DNA from: Achromobacter kerstersii
Lineage (GTDB): Bacteria; Pseudomonadota; Gammaproteobacteria; Burkholderiales; Burkholderiaceae_B
Length of the DNA stretch: 64,000 nt
Direction: 5' to 3'
Assembly: GCF_902859595.1 (NCBI RefSeq)
Contig: NZ_CADIJQ010000006.1
Span: 1-64,000, forward strand
Numbering within the stretch: the first letter of the stretch is position 1; every line of letters starts with the position of its first letter. The translations under genes were made by a program, and so were the position numbers. Under the pieces are notes generated by a model. That model was not told the origin of the DNA. It worked only from the letters and a program-made list of their open reading frames with translations, and searched no databases. Shown here piece after piece: positions 41,667 through 50,782 of this stretch.

Positions 41667-42098
41667 ATGACCGCTCAAACCAACCTGCCGCCGTTCCACC
41701 TGGCCTTCCCGGTTCGCGACCTGGCCGAAGCCCGCGCCTTCTACGGCGAAAAGCTGGGCTGTCCGGAAGGCCGTAGCTCGTCCGAATGGATCGACTTCAA
41801 CTTCTACGGCCACCAGATCGTCGCCCACCTGGCGCCCAGCGAATGCGGCCACAAGGCCACCAGCGCCGTGGACTCGCACAACGTGCCCGTGCGCCATTTC
41901 GGCGCGGTTCTTTCCATGGAACAATGGGAAGCCATGTCCAAGCGCCTGATCGACGCCGGCACCGAATTCGTCATCGAACCCTACATCCGCTTCAAGGGCG
42001 AAGTGGGCGAACAGGCCACGATGTTCTTCCTGGACCCGTCGGGCAACGCGCTGGAATTCAAAGCCTTCAAGAACATGGATTCCTTGTTCGCCAAGTAA
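41667..42098 (+). CDS. VOC (glyoxalase/dioxygenase superfamily) protein
   Basis: The 143-residue protein has the paired beta-alpha-beta modules of the vicinal-oxygen-chelate fold: [22 protein letters not shown] at the N terminus, [17 protein letters not shown] at the C terminus, and metal-ligand candidates in [13 protein letters not shown] and the glutamate of ALEFKAF. The reaction is unknown. It is 25 bp upstream of pxpB on the same strand, so it may act in the same pathway or be a partner in 5-oxoproline or glutathione metabolism; this is inference. Confidence 0.85.
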   Translation: MTAQTNLPPFHLAFPVRDLAEARAFYGEKLGCPEGRSSSEWIDFNFYGHQIVAHLAPSECGHKATSAVDSHNVPVRHFGAVLSMEQWEAMSKRLIDAGTEFVIEPYIRFKGEVGEQATMFFLDPSGNALEFKAFKNMDSLFAK

Positions 42099-42122
42099 TC
42101 CGCCGCCAGAGGTGTCGCGCCG

Positions 42123-42857
42123 TTGAACGCTTCTTCCGAACCCCCTTCTCCGGCCGAACCCTCCTGGCGCATCCAGCCCCAGGGTGATCGCTGCCTGATC
42201 ATCACCTTTGGCGACCGGATTGACGCGTCGGTCGGCCAGACCTGTCTGGCCGCGGCGCGCAAACTGCGCGACGCGCAATTGGCCGGCGTGACCGACGTGG
42301 TGCCGTCATTCGTCGCCGTGGCCGTGCATTACCGGCCCGACGGCGTCGGCGGCGGCCCCACCTGTTCCGCGCTGACCGCCCGCGTCAACGCGCTGCTTGC
42401 CGATGGCATCCCTGCCGACGCCTCGGCCGAACGTGACATTGATATCCCGGTTTGCTACGGCGGCGAACATGGCCCCGACCTGGAAGACGTGGCGCGCGCC
42501 GCTGGCGTGACGCCCGACGATGTCATCGCCCTGCACAGCGGACCGCGCAGCATGGTGTTCATGCTGGGGTTTGCGCCAGGCCACCCCTACCTGGGCCTGC
42601 ACGACGAAAAACTGAACATCCCGCGCCGGCCGTCGCCGCGCACCGTGGTGCCCATCGGTTCCGTTGCGGTCGCCAACCGGCAAACGGTGATCTACCCGAA
42701 CCGGCTGCCCGGCGGGTGGAACATCATCGGCGCCACGCCGCTGACGCTGTTCGACCCGACCCGCGAACCGGCCTCGCTGCTGCAACCGGGCGATTCGGTG
42801 CGCTTCGTGCCCATCAGCGCCGACGAGTTCAACCGCATCCGGCAGGCACAGCCATGA
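42123..42857 (+). CDS. pxpB: 5-oxoprolinase subunit PxpB
   Basis: PxpB is the KipI/allophanate-hydrolase-subunit-1-like part of the ATP-dependent bacterial 5-oxoprolinase, which opens 5-oxoproline to glutamate. The 244-residue protein shows GFAPGHPYLG, SPRTVVPIGSVAVANRQTVIYP and PGGWNIIGATPLTLFDP, the family signatures. It starts with TTG at 42123, with AGAGG ten bases upstream. It overlaps pxpC by four bases. PxpA, B and C together form the enzyme. Confidence 0.93.
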   Translation: MNASSEPPSPAEPSWRIQPQGDRCLIITFGDRIDASVGQTCLAAARKLRDAQLAGVTDVVPSFVAVAVHYRPDGVGGGPTCSALTARVNALLADGIPADASAERDIDIPVCYGGEHGPDLEDVARAAGVTPDDVIALHSGPRSMVFMLGFAPGHPYLGLHDEKLNIPRRPSPRTVVPIGSVAVANRQTVIYPNRLPGGWNIIGATPLTLFDPTREPASLLQPGDSVRFVPISADEFNRIRQAQP

Positions 42858-43852
42858 GCCTGACCGTCATCAAGCCCGGCATGCTGTCCAGCTTCCAGGA
42901 CGCCGGCCGCAACGGGTATCAGCATCAAGGCATACCCGCCGCTGGCGCCATGGACGAACGCGCGCACCGGCTGGCCAATGCGCTGGCGGGCAACGCCGGC
43001 GCCCCCGCCACGCTGGAAATAACGCTGACCGGGCCGACCTTGCGCTTCGATGCGCCGGCTTGCTTTGCGTTGGCCGGCGCAGACCTTGGCGCCACGCTGA
43101 ACGGACAAGACATTGCCCCGCACCGCCCGCTAGTGGCCTGCGCGGGCGATACGCTGGCCTTTGGCGCGCGCCCCCCCACCGGTGTGCGCGCGTATCTGGC
43201 GGTGCATGGCGGCTTTGCCTTACCCGCGGTGATGGGCAGCGAATCCACGTATTTGCGCAGCGGCTTTGGCGGCTTCCAAGGGCGCGCGCTGGCCAAGGGC
43301 GATCACATTGCCCTGCGGACTCCGCTTGCCGCGCACCGGGACCTGAAGGCGCTGCGCGACGCGTTGTGGAACCTGCGCATCTATCTGCCCGGCACGCTGG
43401 GCAACACGCGCCGCGCCGCCATCCGCTTTCTGCCCGGCCTGCATTGGCACGAATTTTCGGACGCCACGCGCGACGCGTTCAGCGGCGCGGAATTTCGCGT
43501 CAGCCCGCAGTCTGACCGCATGGGCTATCGTTTGACGGGCCCGGCGCTGGCGCTGGAACAGCCGCGCCAAATGCTGTCGGAAGCCGCCTGTTTCGGCACC
43601 GTGCAAGTGCCGTCGGGCGGCGAGGCCATCATCCTCATGGCCGACCGCCAAACCACGGGCGGCTATCCCAAGATCGCGCAGATTGCCACGGTGGACCTGC
43701 CCGCGCTGGCGCAGACCGCCCCCGGCGACACGCTGCGCTTTGCCCTGATCAGCCTGGACGATGCGCAGCGGCTGGATGCCGAACGCGAACGCGCGTTCAC
43801 GCAATTGCACGAGGCGCTGGCCCCGCTGCGCGCCTTGTTGACCCCCGCATAA
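42854..43852 (+). CDS. pxpC: 5-oxoprolinase subunit PxpC
   Basis: PxpC is the KipA/allophanate-hydrolase-subunit-2-like part of the 5-oxoprolinase, with a biotin-carboxyltransferase-like fold. The 332-residue protein begins LTVIKPGMLSSFQDAGRNGYQ, followed by GIPAAGAMDE and later QSDRMGYRL and MADRQTTGGYPKIA. The ATG at 42854 overlaps the pxpB stop (ATGA), implying coupled translation. PxpA follows after 11 bp with an AGGAA ribosome site. Confidence 0.93.
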   Translation: MSLTVIKPGMLSSFQDAGRNGYQHQGIPAAGAMDERAHRLANALAGNAGAPATLEITLTGPTLRFDAPACFALAGADLGATLNGQDIAPHRPLVACAGDTLAFGARPPTGVRAYLAVHGGFALPAVMGSESTYLRSGFGGFQGRALAKGDHIALRTPLAAHRDLKALRDALWNLRIYLPGTLGNTRRAAIRFLPGLHWHEFSDATRDAFSGAEFRVSPQSDRMGYRLTGPALALEQPRQMLSEAACFGTVQVPSGGEAIILMADRQTTGGYPKIAQIATVDLPALAQTAPGDTLRFALISLDDAQRLDAERERAFTQLHEALAPLRALLTPA

Positions 43853-43863
43853 AGGAACCTGCA

Positions 43864-44631
43864 ATGACGACCCGCATCGATTTGAATTGCGACATGGGCG
43901 AAAGCTATGGCGCGTGGACCATGGGCAACGACGCGGCGGTGCTGCAATACGTCAGCTCCGCCAACATCGCCTGTGGATTTCATGGCGGCGACCCGGCCAC
44001 CATGCGCAAGACGGTGGCGGCCGCCCTCAAGCAGGGCGTGGCACTGGGCGCCCACCCCAGCTTGCAGGACCTGGCGGGCTTTGGACGCCGCAGCATCCCG
44101 ACCACGCCCGATGAAGCCTATGACATCGTGGTCTATCAGATTGGCGCGCTGGCCGGTGTGGCCGCCTCGCAAGGGGCGCGGCTGCATCACGTGAAGGCGC
44201 ACGGCGCGTTGTACAACATGGCCGCAAAAGACGAAGGCCTGTCGCGCGCCATCTGCCAGGCGGTCAAGGATGTGGACGCGTCACTGATTCTGTATGGGCT
44301 GGCCGGCAGCAAGCTGATCGACGCCGCGCGCGCCATTGGGCTTGCGGCCGCCAGCGAAGTGTTCGCCGACCGCTCTTACCAGGACGACGGCTCGCTGACG
44401 CCGCGCACGCGCGCGGGCGCCATGATCGAAGACTTGGAGCAAGCGGTGGCGCAAGTCATAGGCATGGTGCGCGAAGGCAAGGTGCGTTCGGTGGATGGCC
44501 GCGACGTACCGGTGCAAGCCGACACGCTCTGCATTCATGGCGACCAGCCCAACGCCCTGTTGTTCGCCAACGGCATCCGCCAGGCGCTGGAGCAGGCGGG
44601 CATTGAAGTCCGCACGCCTGCGCGCGGCTGA
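43864..44631 (+). CDS. pxpA: 5-oxoprolinase subunit PxpA (LamB/YcsF family)
   Basis: PxpA is the catalytic barrel-type subunit that hydrolyses the activated lactam. The 255-residue protein has IDLNCDMGESYGAW at the N terminus, NIACGFHGGDPATM, HHVKAHGALYNM and EVFADRSYQDDGSL, all strong family signatures with metal/acid candidates (D, H, K). It is the third gene of the pxpBCA operon and converges on the GntR gene, with a short CCCCTT/AAGGGG hairpin in the gap. Confidence 0.94.
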   Translation: MTTRIDLNCDMGESYGAWTMGNDAAVLQYVSSANIACGFHGGDPATMRKTVAAALKQGVALGAHPSLQDLAGFGRRSIPTTPDEAYDIVVYQIGALAGVAASQGARLHHVKAHGALYNMAAKDEGLSRAICQAVKDVDASLILYGLAGSKLIDAARAIGLAAASEVFADRSYQDDGSLTPRTRAGAMIEDLEQAVAQVIGMVREGKVRSVDGRDVPVQADTLCIHGDQPNALLFANGIRQALEQAGIEVRTPARG

Positions 44632-44656
44632 ACGCGCAGCCCCTTAAAGCAAGGGG

Positions 44657-45358
44657 TCAGGCCCGGCCGTAACGCGGCGCCGCCTCTTGCCTTACGGGTT
44701 CAATGGCGTCGCGATACACCTGCACAATGCTCGGCAGCACTTCCAGCACGTACGTGCGCGTCAACCCCGCAGCGCGCTCAAAATCGCGCACTGCCACGGC
44801 CTGCGTGATGCCGTGGGTGTAGGTCTGGATGGTGTTGGTTTCAATCGAGCGCCGGGCCAGCAGGAAGCGCAGCGGCTCCACCTGTTCGTAGAGCTTGCTC
44901 AGCATGCTGGTCAGCGGCGTGTTGCCGGTGTAGCGGGCGCTGGCCAGATAGAACTCGCGGCATGCCGCGATGCTGGCGCGCACGTCGCGCTTGGCCATCG
45001 ACGACGCAATCGCTTCGTCGTAGCTGCGCAGCTCGGCCACCAGCGGCGACAGATCCGTCACGTCGGCCAGCTGGCGCAGGCAATACGCCTCCAGCTCCGC
45101 GCGCAACATGTACAGGTGGCGGATTTGCGTTTCGGTATAGAGGGTGACCCGAAAGCCCTTGCGTTGGATATGCGTGACCAGGCCGCTCAACTCCAGCAAA
45201 CGCAGTGCTTCCCGGATCGGGCTGCGGCTGGTGCCGAAACGCTGCTCTAGTTCTTGCTCCCGCAAGGGCTGCCCGGGCCGGATAGTGCCATCCACTATCA
45301 ACTCACGAATCTGTTCCTGAAGGAAATACGGAATCGTGGCGGGCGCTTTGACGTCCAA
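44657..45358 (-). CDS. GntR family transcriptional regulator (FCD domain)
   Basis: The regulator has about 233 residues, with a winged helix near the N terminus (GQPLREQELEQRFGTSRSPIREALRLLE, GntR signature) and a C-terminal all-helical FCD domain. The TTG at 45358 is preceded by AAGGGGAG and gives a normal N terminus (LDVKAPATIPYFLQEQIREL); a more distal in-frame start at 45430 adds 24 atypical residues. Its position at the end of the pxp group could mean it controls amino-acid or oxoproline use, but LysR is the closer candidate for pxp. Confidence 0.86.
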   Translation of the reverse strand: MDVKAPATIPYFLQEQIRELIVDGTIRPGQPLREQELEQRFGTSRSPIREALRLLELSGLVTHIQRKGFRVTLYTETQIRHLYMLRAELEAYCLRQLADVTDLSPLVAELRSYDEAIASSMAKRDVRASIAACREFYLASARYTGNTPLTSMLSKLYEQVEPLRFLLARRSIETNTIQTYTHGITQAVAVRDFERAAGLTRTYVLEVLPSIVQVYRDAIEPVRQEAAPRYGRA

Positions 45359-45481
45359 TCGGCTCCCCTTGTACTGCGCGAGGCATGGTATGAGACACCG
45401 AGAAGATACTAGAAATCTCTTGAAACACAAATAGGAAAATTGTTGCAGAGGTCAAAACGGGTTTGTCTCAGTCCCCGCCGT

Positions 45482-46120
45482 TCAATCCCAATCATCCCGA
45501 TAGACGAACTTTGGCATCTGCCAGTTAAAGCGCAGAGCCAACAGACGCATGGCCAGCCCCACCGCCAACGCCAGCGGTACGGCGGCATTGGCCGACAAGC
45601 CCAGCGACTGGCCGCCCAGGTACAAGGCGCCGGTCAATACCGATACGCTGGCGTACAGCTCTTTGCGGAACAGCAGCGGCACTTCGTTGCAGAGCACATC
45701 GCGCAGCACCCCGCCTGCGCAACCGGTGATCATGCCGCTGATCAAAACGACGGTGACCGGCAGCTGCATCATCTGCGCCACCTGGCAGCCGATGACGGTG
45801 AACGCCACCAAACCCAGCGCGTCGGCCAGCAGGAACACGCTGCGCAAGCGCCGCATCACGGGCGCGATCAAGGCCGTTAGGATGGCGGCCCCGCCGGTCA
45901 TCCACAGGTACTCGGGATGGATGACCCAGGTCAGCGGGTAATGCCCCAACAGCACGTCGCGCAGCGACCCGCCGCCCAGTGCAGTGACGCAGGCGATGAT
46001 GCAGACGCCCATCCAGTCCATGTCGCGCCGGCCGGCCGACAGCGCCGCCGTCATGGCTTCGGCCACGATGGCGACTAAATACAGCGTGTGCAGCAAGGCG
46101 GGGGAAATGTCGGAGAACAT
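45482..46120 (-). CDS. Trimeric intracellular cation channel (TRIC/UPF0126, YicG-like) family protein
   Basis: The 212-residue integral membrane protein has about seven hydrophobic segments, an internal duplication of the TRIC unit, and the paired conserved glycine/arginine motifs GGGSLRDVLLG and AGGVLRDVLCNE. Prokaryotic TRIC proteins form potassium/sodium-conducting trimers. The start at 46120 (MFSDISPALLHTLYLVA) matches the family; the in-frame region up to 46378 has no membrane or family character. Confidence 0.88.
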   Translation of the reverse strand: MFSDISPALLHTLYLVAIVAEAMTAALSAGRRDMDWMGVCIIACVTALGGGSLRDVLLGHYPLTWVIHPEYLWMTGGAAILTALIAPVMRRLRSVFLLADALGLVAFTVIGCQVAQMMQLPVTVVLISGMITGCAGGVLRDVLCNEVPLLFRKELYASVSVLTGALYLGGQSLGLSANAAVPLALAVGLAMRLLALRFNWQMPKFVYRDDWD

Positions 46121-46371
46121 GGAGATAACAGTTATAGAAAAAAGGGCCAGGGAAACCGGCGCGGCCAACCCCACATTGTATTGACGCTGATATTGCGCAA
46201 TCCGCCATTGCCTGGTTGCGGCGCGTCCCTTACGCTGGACCGTGCGTTGACATCGATCAATCCCCTGTCTGCGTGGCGGCGAGACAATGGGATAACGCCC
46301 TGACAGGGCAGTACAAGCCAGGCTGCGCGGACGCGGGAGTCGCCACTCTGGCCACAACCGGGAGATAACGT

Positions 46372-47241
46372 ATGACACAGCAAACAGGCCCCATCCTTCT
46401 GGCGACTGACCTGAGCGCGCGCGGCGATCGCGCCTTGGACCGCGCGCTACAGCTCACGAAGGAACTCAATACCAAGCTGATCGTCCTGCATGTCATGGAA
46501 AGCCATGCCACGCCTGCGCGCCTGACCACGCCGGTCTGGCGGCGCCTGTCGTCTGACCACAAGTCGCTGGCCGAACGCGAGCTGGCTGAAGACCTGTCTG
46601 CGGCTGACGTGCCGTCGGAAGTGGTGGTGGTGTCGGGCGATCCGCTGACGCGCATCATGGAAACCGCCGATAGCTATGGTTGCTCGCTGATCGTCACCGG
46701 CATCGCCCGCGACGAAACGCTGGGCCGGCTGCTGCTGGGCACCACCGTTGAGAAGCTGGCCCGGCAAGCGCGCCAGCCGGTGCTGGTCGTGAAGACCCGC
46801 CCGCGCAAGCCGTATCGCGACGTGTTGGTCGCCACCGACTTCTCGCCCGGCTCGCGCCAGGCCCTGCGCGCCGCGCTGCAACTGGTGCCCAACGCCAACC
46901 TGACACTGTTCCATGCGTACGACGTGCCGTTCCAGGGCAAGTCCGTGCCTGACGACGCCGTCACGCGCAGCTTCTACAAGGGCGCGGAACAAAGCGCGCA
47001 GGAATTCACGGCGCAAACGCCGGAACTGGCTGGGCTGACGCCGCCCAAGGTGGTGCTGGAACCCGGCCAACCCGAAACCGTGCTGTCGGAATATTCGTTC
47101 AACCATCGCTCCGACCTGGTCGTGACCGGCACGCACGGCCGCACCGGCATCCTGCGCACCGCCATCGGCAGCGTGGCTGAGCGCCTGTTGGAATCCCTGC
47201 CGAGCGACGTGCTGATCGTCCGGCTGATCGACGGCGAATAA
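46372..47241 (+). CDS. Universal stress protein with two USP domains
   Basis: The 289-residue protein contains two universal-stress-protein domains, about 1-140 and 145-289. Nucleotide-binding G-x2-G-x9-G-S type motifs are visible in GTHGRTGILRTAIGS (second domain) and, more degenerate, in LGRLLLGTTVEKL (first domain). Tandem UspE-like proteins help survive starvation and oxidative stress. It is read toward ampG, with a bidirectional terminator between them. Confidence 0.9.
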   Translation: MTQQTGPILLATDLSARGDRALDRALQLTKELNTKLIVLHVMESHATPARLTTPVWRRLSSDHKSLAERELAEDLSAADVPSEVVVVSGDPLTRIMETADSYGCSLIVTGIARDETLGRLLLGTTVEKLARQARQPVLVVKTRPRKPYRDVLVATDFSPGSRQALRAALQLVPNANLTLFHAYDVPFQGKSVPDDAVTRSFYKGAEQSAQEFTAQTPELAGLTPPKVVLEPGQPETVLSEYSFNHRSDLVVTGTHGRTGILRTAIGSVAERLLESLPSDVLIVRLIDGE

Positions 47242-47271
47242 GCGGGCCGGCAGGATCAGCACGGCCCCATG

Positions 47272-47300
47272 AAAAAGCGGCGCTTCTGGCGCCGCTTTTT
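47272..47300. terminator. Bidirectional terminator between the stress protein gene and ampG
   Basis: AAAAAGCGGCGC (47272-47283) pairs exactly with GCGCCGCTTTTT (47289-47300). Each direction ends in five T residues, so the element can stop transcription from both converging genes. Confidence 0.9.
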
Positions 47301-47328
47301 GCTGTGCTGCGATGTGTCTGGGAAACGA

Positions 47329-48612
47329 TTACGCCTGGTCGCCCTGCTTTTCCATGGTTTCGATCGTGCCACGCAGCATTTTCAACAGCACCAGCCCCGG
47401 CACGGCAATCACCACCGTCAGCAGGAAAAACCCCGGCCAGTCCAGGTACGCCACCAGCGGCGGCGTCAGCGGCCCCGCCAGATACGTGCGCCCCACGGCA
47501 GATAGCGCCGACAGCAGCGCAAACTGCGTGGCCGAAAACCGCTGCCGGCACAACGCCATCAACAGGCCCACGAACGACGCGGTGCCCAAGCCGCCGCACA
47601 GGTTTTCGATCCCCACGCCGGTGGCCATCAGCCAGATATTTTTCGGGCTGACCGCAATCAGCCAGTACGCCAGATTCGACACCGCTTGCAGCAGCCCGAA
47701 CGCCATCAGCGACCGGTACAGGCCCCAGCGCGACATCAGCGTGCCGCCGGCCAGCGCGCCCACGATGGTGGCGGCCAGCCCCAGCACTTTGTTCACGGTG
47801 CCGACTTCGGTGGGCGTGAAGCCCGCGCCGCGGATCAGGAAGGTGGTGGACAAGGCGCCCGCGAACGCGTCGCCCAGCTTGTACATCACGATCAGCAGCA
47901 GGATGGAGATAGCGCCCGGCCGCGTAAAGAATTCGACCAAAGGCTCGCCCACCGCCTGCCCCAGATTGCGCGGGGCGCGAGCGACGTGTTCCGGCTCGGG
48001 CGCCCACAGCGTGGCCAGCACGCACAGCAGCATCAACCCGCCCATCAGCACATAGGTGTTGCCCCAGCCGATCCACTGGTCCGCCAGGATCAGCGCCAAC
48101 CCGCCTGAGGCAATCATGGCCAGCCGGTACCCCATCACCTTCATGGCAACGCCGGCGCCGCGTTCCTCCTTGCGCAACACGTCCGTGCAATACGCGTCAA
48201 ACGCGATGTCCTGGGTGGCGGACAGAAACGCCACCCCCACGGCCAGCATCGCCAGCGGCATCAGCGCGGTGGAGGGCGACATCAGCCCCATCAGCATGAT
48301 GGCCAGGCCCAGCAGCACTTGCGTGACCAGCATCCAGCCGCGGCGGCGGCCAAGCAGCGGCGGCACATAGCGGTCGATGAGGGGGGCCCACAGGAATTTG
48401 ATGGTGTAGGCCGTGCCTACGAGCGTCAGGAAACCGATTTCCTGGAGCGGGACGCCTTCCACGGTGGCCCAGGCTTGCAAGGTGCCGCCGGTCAAGGCCA
48501 GAGGCAATCCGCTGGCAAAGCCCAGGACCAGCAAGGGGGCCACGCGGGGGCTGGTGTAGACGTTGGATACAGCGGTAATGACGGTCTCCTGAAACGCGCC
48601 AGCACGGCGCAA
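47329..48612 (-). CDS. ampG: AmpG family muropeptide transporter (MFS)
   Basis: The 427-residue major-facilitator protein has about 12 membrane helices and the AmpG signatures GFASGLPLALTGGTLQAW and FLTLVGTAYTIKFLWAPLIDRY (the latter quoted in pieces, for example IKFLWAPLIDRY). It would import GlcNAc-anhydroMurNAc peptides for cell-wall recycling, which also feeds AmpC control in bacteria with that system. It follows metW after 76 bp on the same strand. Confidence 0.9.
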   Translation of the reverse strand: MRRAGAFQETVITAVSNVYTSPRVAPLLVLGFASGLPLALTGGTLQAWATVEGVPLQEIGFLTLVGTAYTIKFLWAPLIDRYVPPLLGRRRGWMLVTQVLLGLAIMLMGLMSPSTALMPLAMLAVGVAFLSATQDIAFDAYCTDVLRKEERGAGVAMKVMGYRLAMIASGGLALILADQWIGWGNTYVLMGGLMLLCVLATLWAPEPEHVARAPRNLGQAVGEPLVEFFTRPGAISILLLIVMYKLGDAFAGALSTTFLIRGAGFTPTEVGTVNKVLGLAATIVGALAGGTLMSRWGLYRSLMAFGLLQAVSNLAYWLIAVSPKNIWLMATGVGIENLCGGLGTASFVGLLMALCRQRFSATQFALLSALSAVGRTYLAGPLTPPLVAYLDWPGFFLLTVVIAVPGLVLLKMLRGTIETMEKQGDQA

Positions 48613-48688
48613 CAGGCGTTGCGCCGCGAGGCTTGCGGCATTTTAGGGCCTGTTCGGCCGCGCCGTCAGGGCGATCGGTGTCGGAATG

Positions 48689-49303
48689 TCAGGGCGTCGC
48701 GAAGCGATACACCGCCAGCGTGCTGCGCCAGCTGGGGAACAGCTTGACCTCGTGCCCTTCGTTGAACGTGGCGCGTTCAAGAATGCGCAGCTTCAGCTCA
48801 CCGGCCAGCTGTTCGAAGTCGCGCAGCGTGCACAGGTGAATGTTCGGCGTGTTGTACCACTGGTACGGCATCTGGCCCGTGACCGGCATGCGGCCACGCA
48901 GGATGGCCCAGCCGTGCGGCCAGTAACCGAAGTTGGGAAACGACACGATACCGTGGCGCGCCACCCGCGCCATTTCGCGCAGGATGTGTTCGGTGCGGTG
49001 CATGGACTGAAGCGTCTGCGACAGCACCACCGTGTCGAACTGTTTGTCGTCAAACAGCGCCAGGCCGTCTTCCAGGTTTTGCTGAATGACTTCAACCCCG
49101 CGCCGCACGCAGGCGATCACGCAGGTGTCGTCCAGCTCAACGCCCGCGCCGCGCACCTGGCGGTTGTCGCGCAGGTGCGCCAGCAGCGCGCCGTCGCCGC
49201 AGCCCAAGTCCAGGACGCGGCTGCCGGGTTCGATCCAGCCCGCGATGCGCGCCAGGTCGGGCCGCAGCGCGTTATGGGCATAGCGGGGGGTGACAGGAGT
49301 CAT
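48689..49303 (-). CDS. metW: Methionine biosynthesis protein MetW
   Basis: MetW is a methyltransferase-fold partner of MetX in homoserine acylation. The 204-residue protein has motif [18 protein letters not shown] and the MetW-specific regions [32 protein letters not shown] and [15 protein letters not shown]. The start at 49303 overlaps the metX stop by four bases; a longer frame to 49519 runs in antisense to no known domain. Coupled translation with MetX fits a complex. Confidence 0.93.
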   Translation of the reverse strand: MTPVTPRYAHNALRPDLARIAGWIEPGSRVLDLGCGDGALLAHLRDNRQVRGAGVELDDTCVIACVRRGVEVIQQNLEDGLALFDDKQFDTVVLSQTLQSMHRTEHILREMARVARHGIVSFPNFGYWPHGWAILRGRMPVTGQMPYQWYNTPNIHLCTLRDFEQLAGELKLRILERATFNEGHEVKLFPSWRSTLAVYRFATP

Positions 49304-50562
49304 GCGGAACGTCCTTCGGTCAGGGCGGTATCGCCCGCCAGCCCAAGCTCGCGCGCGATACGTTCGTAGTAGCCACGAACCACGGCATGGTAGCGCGCGT
49401 CTTCCAGCAGGAAGGCGTCGTGCCCGTGCGGCGCGTCGATTTCGGCATAGGTGACGGGGCTGGCGTTCTTCAGCAGCGCCCGCACGATTTCGCGCGAGCG
49501 CTCGGGCGGGAAGCGCCAATCAGTCGAGAACGACACCAGCAGGAAGTCGGCCTTGGCGGGCGCCAGCGCGCGCGCCAAGTCGCCGCCCGTCGTGCGGGCC
49601 GGATCAAAATAATCCAGCGCGCGCGTGATCAGCAGATAGGTGTTGGCGTCGAAATAGCGGGTGAATTTCTCGCCCTGGTAACGCAGGTACGACTCCACTT
49701 CGAACTCGACGTCGTAGCCGTAGTGGTAGGCGCCGTTTTCGGCGGGCGCGCGTTGCGCACGGCCAAACTTTTCGGCCATGTCGTCATCGGACAAGTACGT
49801 GATGTGGCCGATCATGCGCGCCACCGATAGGCCGCGGCGCGGCACGGTGTCTTGCGCGTAGTAGTCGCCGCCGTGGAAATCCGGGTCGGTGATGATGGCG
49901 CGGCGCGCCACTTCGTTAAAGCCGATGTTCTGCGCCGACAGGCGCGGCGTGCTGGCAATGACCACGCAGTTGGCCACGCGGTCGGGCAAGGTGATGGCCC
50001 AGCTGAGCGCTTGCATGCCGCCCAGCGATCCGCCCATCACCGCCGCAAAGCGATCGATACCGAAGTGATCGGCCACGCGAGCCTGCGCGCGCACCCAGTC
50101 TTCCACGGTCAGCACCGGGAACGCGGCGCCCCAGGGCTTGCCGGTTTCGGGGTTGACGCTGGCCGGACCCGTCGAACCGAAGCAGGAGCCCAGGTTGTTC
50201 ACGCCGATGACGAAGAAGATGTTGGTGTCCACCGGCTTGCCGGGGCCGACCATGTTGTCCCACCAGCCGACATCGCTGGGGTTGTCTGCCGCCAGGCCCG
50301 CCACGTGGTGCGAGGCATTGAGCGCATGGCAGATCAGGACCGCGTTGGTGCGCTGCGCGTTGAGCGTGCCGTAGGTTTCCACGGCAAGTTCGTACGCAGC
50401 CAGCGACTGGCCGCTAAGCAAGGGCAGCGGCTCATCGAAGCGGATGAAGGTGGGTGCGACAAGACCGACGGAACCGGGATCAGCGGAGTCGGACGTCGTG
50501 ACGGTGGCGGGGACGAACCCGCTGGCCGAATCACCGGCCAAATGTTGGGCAGGAGTGGTCAT
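49300..50562 (-). CDS. metX: Homoserine O-acyltransferase MetX
   Basis: MetX activates homoserine with acetyl- or succinyl-CoA in methionine synthesis. The 420-residue alpha/beta hydrolase-fold enzyme has the nucleophile in [15 protein letters not shown], the catalytic aspartate in [12 protein letters not shown] and the histidine in [10 protein letters not shown]. The acyl donor cannot be decided by eye, since many proteobacterial MetX proteins use succinyl-CoA. Translation is coupled to metW. The product needs no cobalamin, so it complements metH encoded elsewhere in this window. Confidence 0.95.
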   Translation of the reverse strand: MTTPAQHLAGDSASGFVPATVTTSDSADPGSVGLVAPTFIRFDEPLPLLSGQSLAAYELAVETYGTLNAQRTNAVLICHALNASHHVAGLAADNPSDVGWWDNMVGPGKPVDTNIFFVIGVNNLGSCFGSTGPASVNPETGKPWGAAFPVLTVEDWVRAQARVADHFGIDRFAAVMGGSLGGMQALSWAITLPDRVANCVVIASTPRLSAQNIGFNEVARRAIITDPDFHGGDYYAQDTVPRRGLSVARMIGHITYLSDDDMAEKFGRAQRAPAENGAYHYGYDVEFEVESYLRYQGEKFTRYFDANTYLLITRALDYFDPARTTGGDLARALAPAKADFLLVSFSTDWRFPPERSREIVRALLKNASPVTYAEIDAPHGHDAFLLEDARYHAVVRGYYERIARELGLAGDTALTEGRSA

Positions 50563-50660
50563 ACGGACCTCTTTAGCTGGATTTATTGGAAGGCGCCCGC
50601 AAGCGGATCAGGCAAATCGGCGCCGAAATATGGGTACTGCACTCAGGTACAGCGGAAAGA

Positions 50661-50669
50661 ATTCTAGCA
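50661..50669 (-). promoter_or_regulatory. Possible extended -10 promoter of metX
   Basis: On the leftward strand the sequence TGCTAGAAT gives a TG-extended -10 box about 100 bp upstream of the metX start. No good -35 hexamer is seen. No SAM-type riboswitch was recognised in the leader. Confidence 0.3.
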
Positions 50670-50782
50670 CTGCTTGGTGGGGCTGCTGAAGCGGGCCGCC
50701 GGTGTGACAATAGCGCTTACCGGCGGCGCGCTTCGCCAGCCCCCACCCATTTCGCGCGGCGCGCCCCCCTGACAGGAAGGAT

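Noticed and set aside
50563..50782. SAM or SAH riboswitch upstream of metX
   Set aside because: No recognisable aptamer core was found; only a possible extended -10 box.
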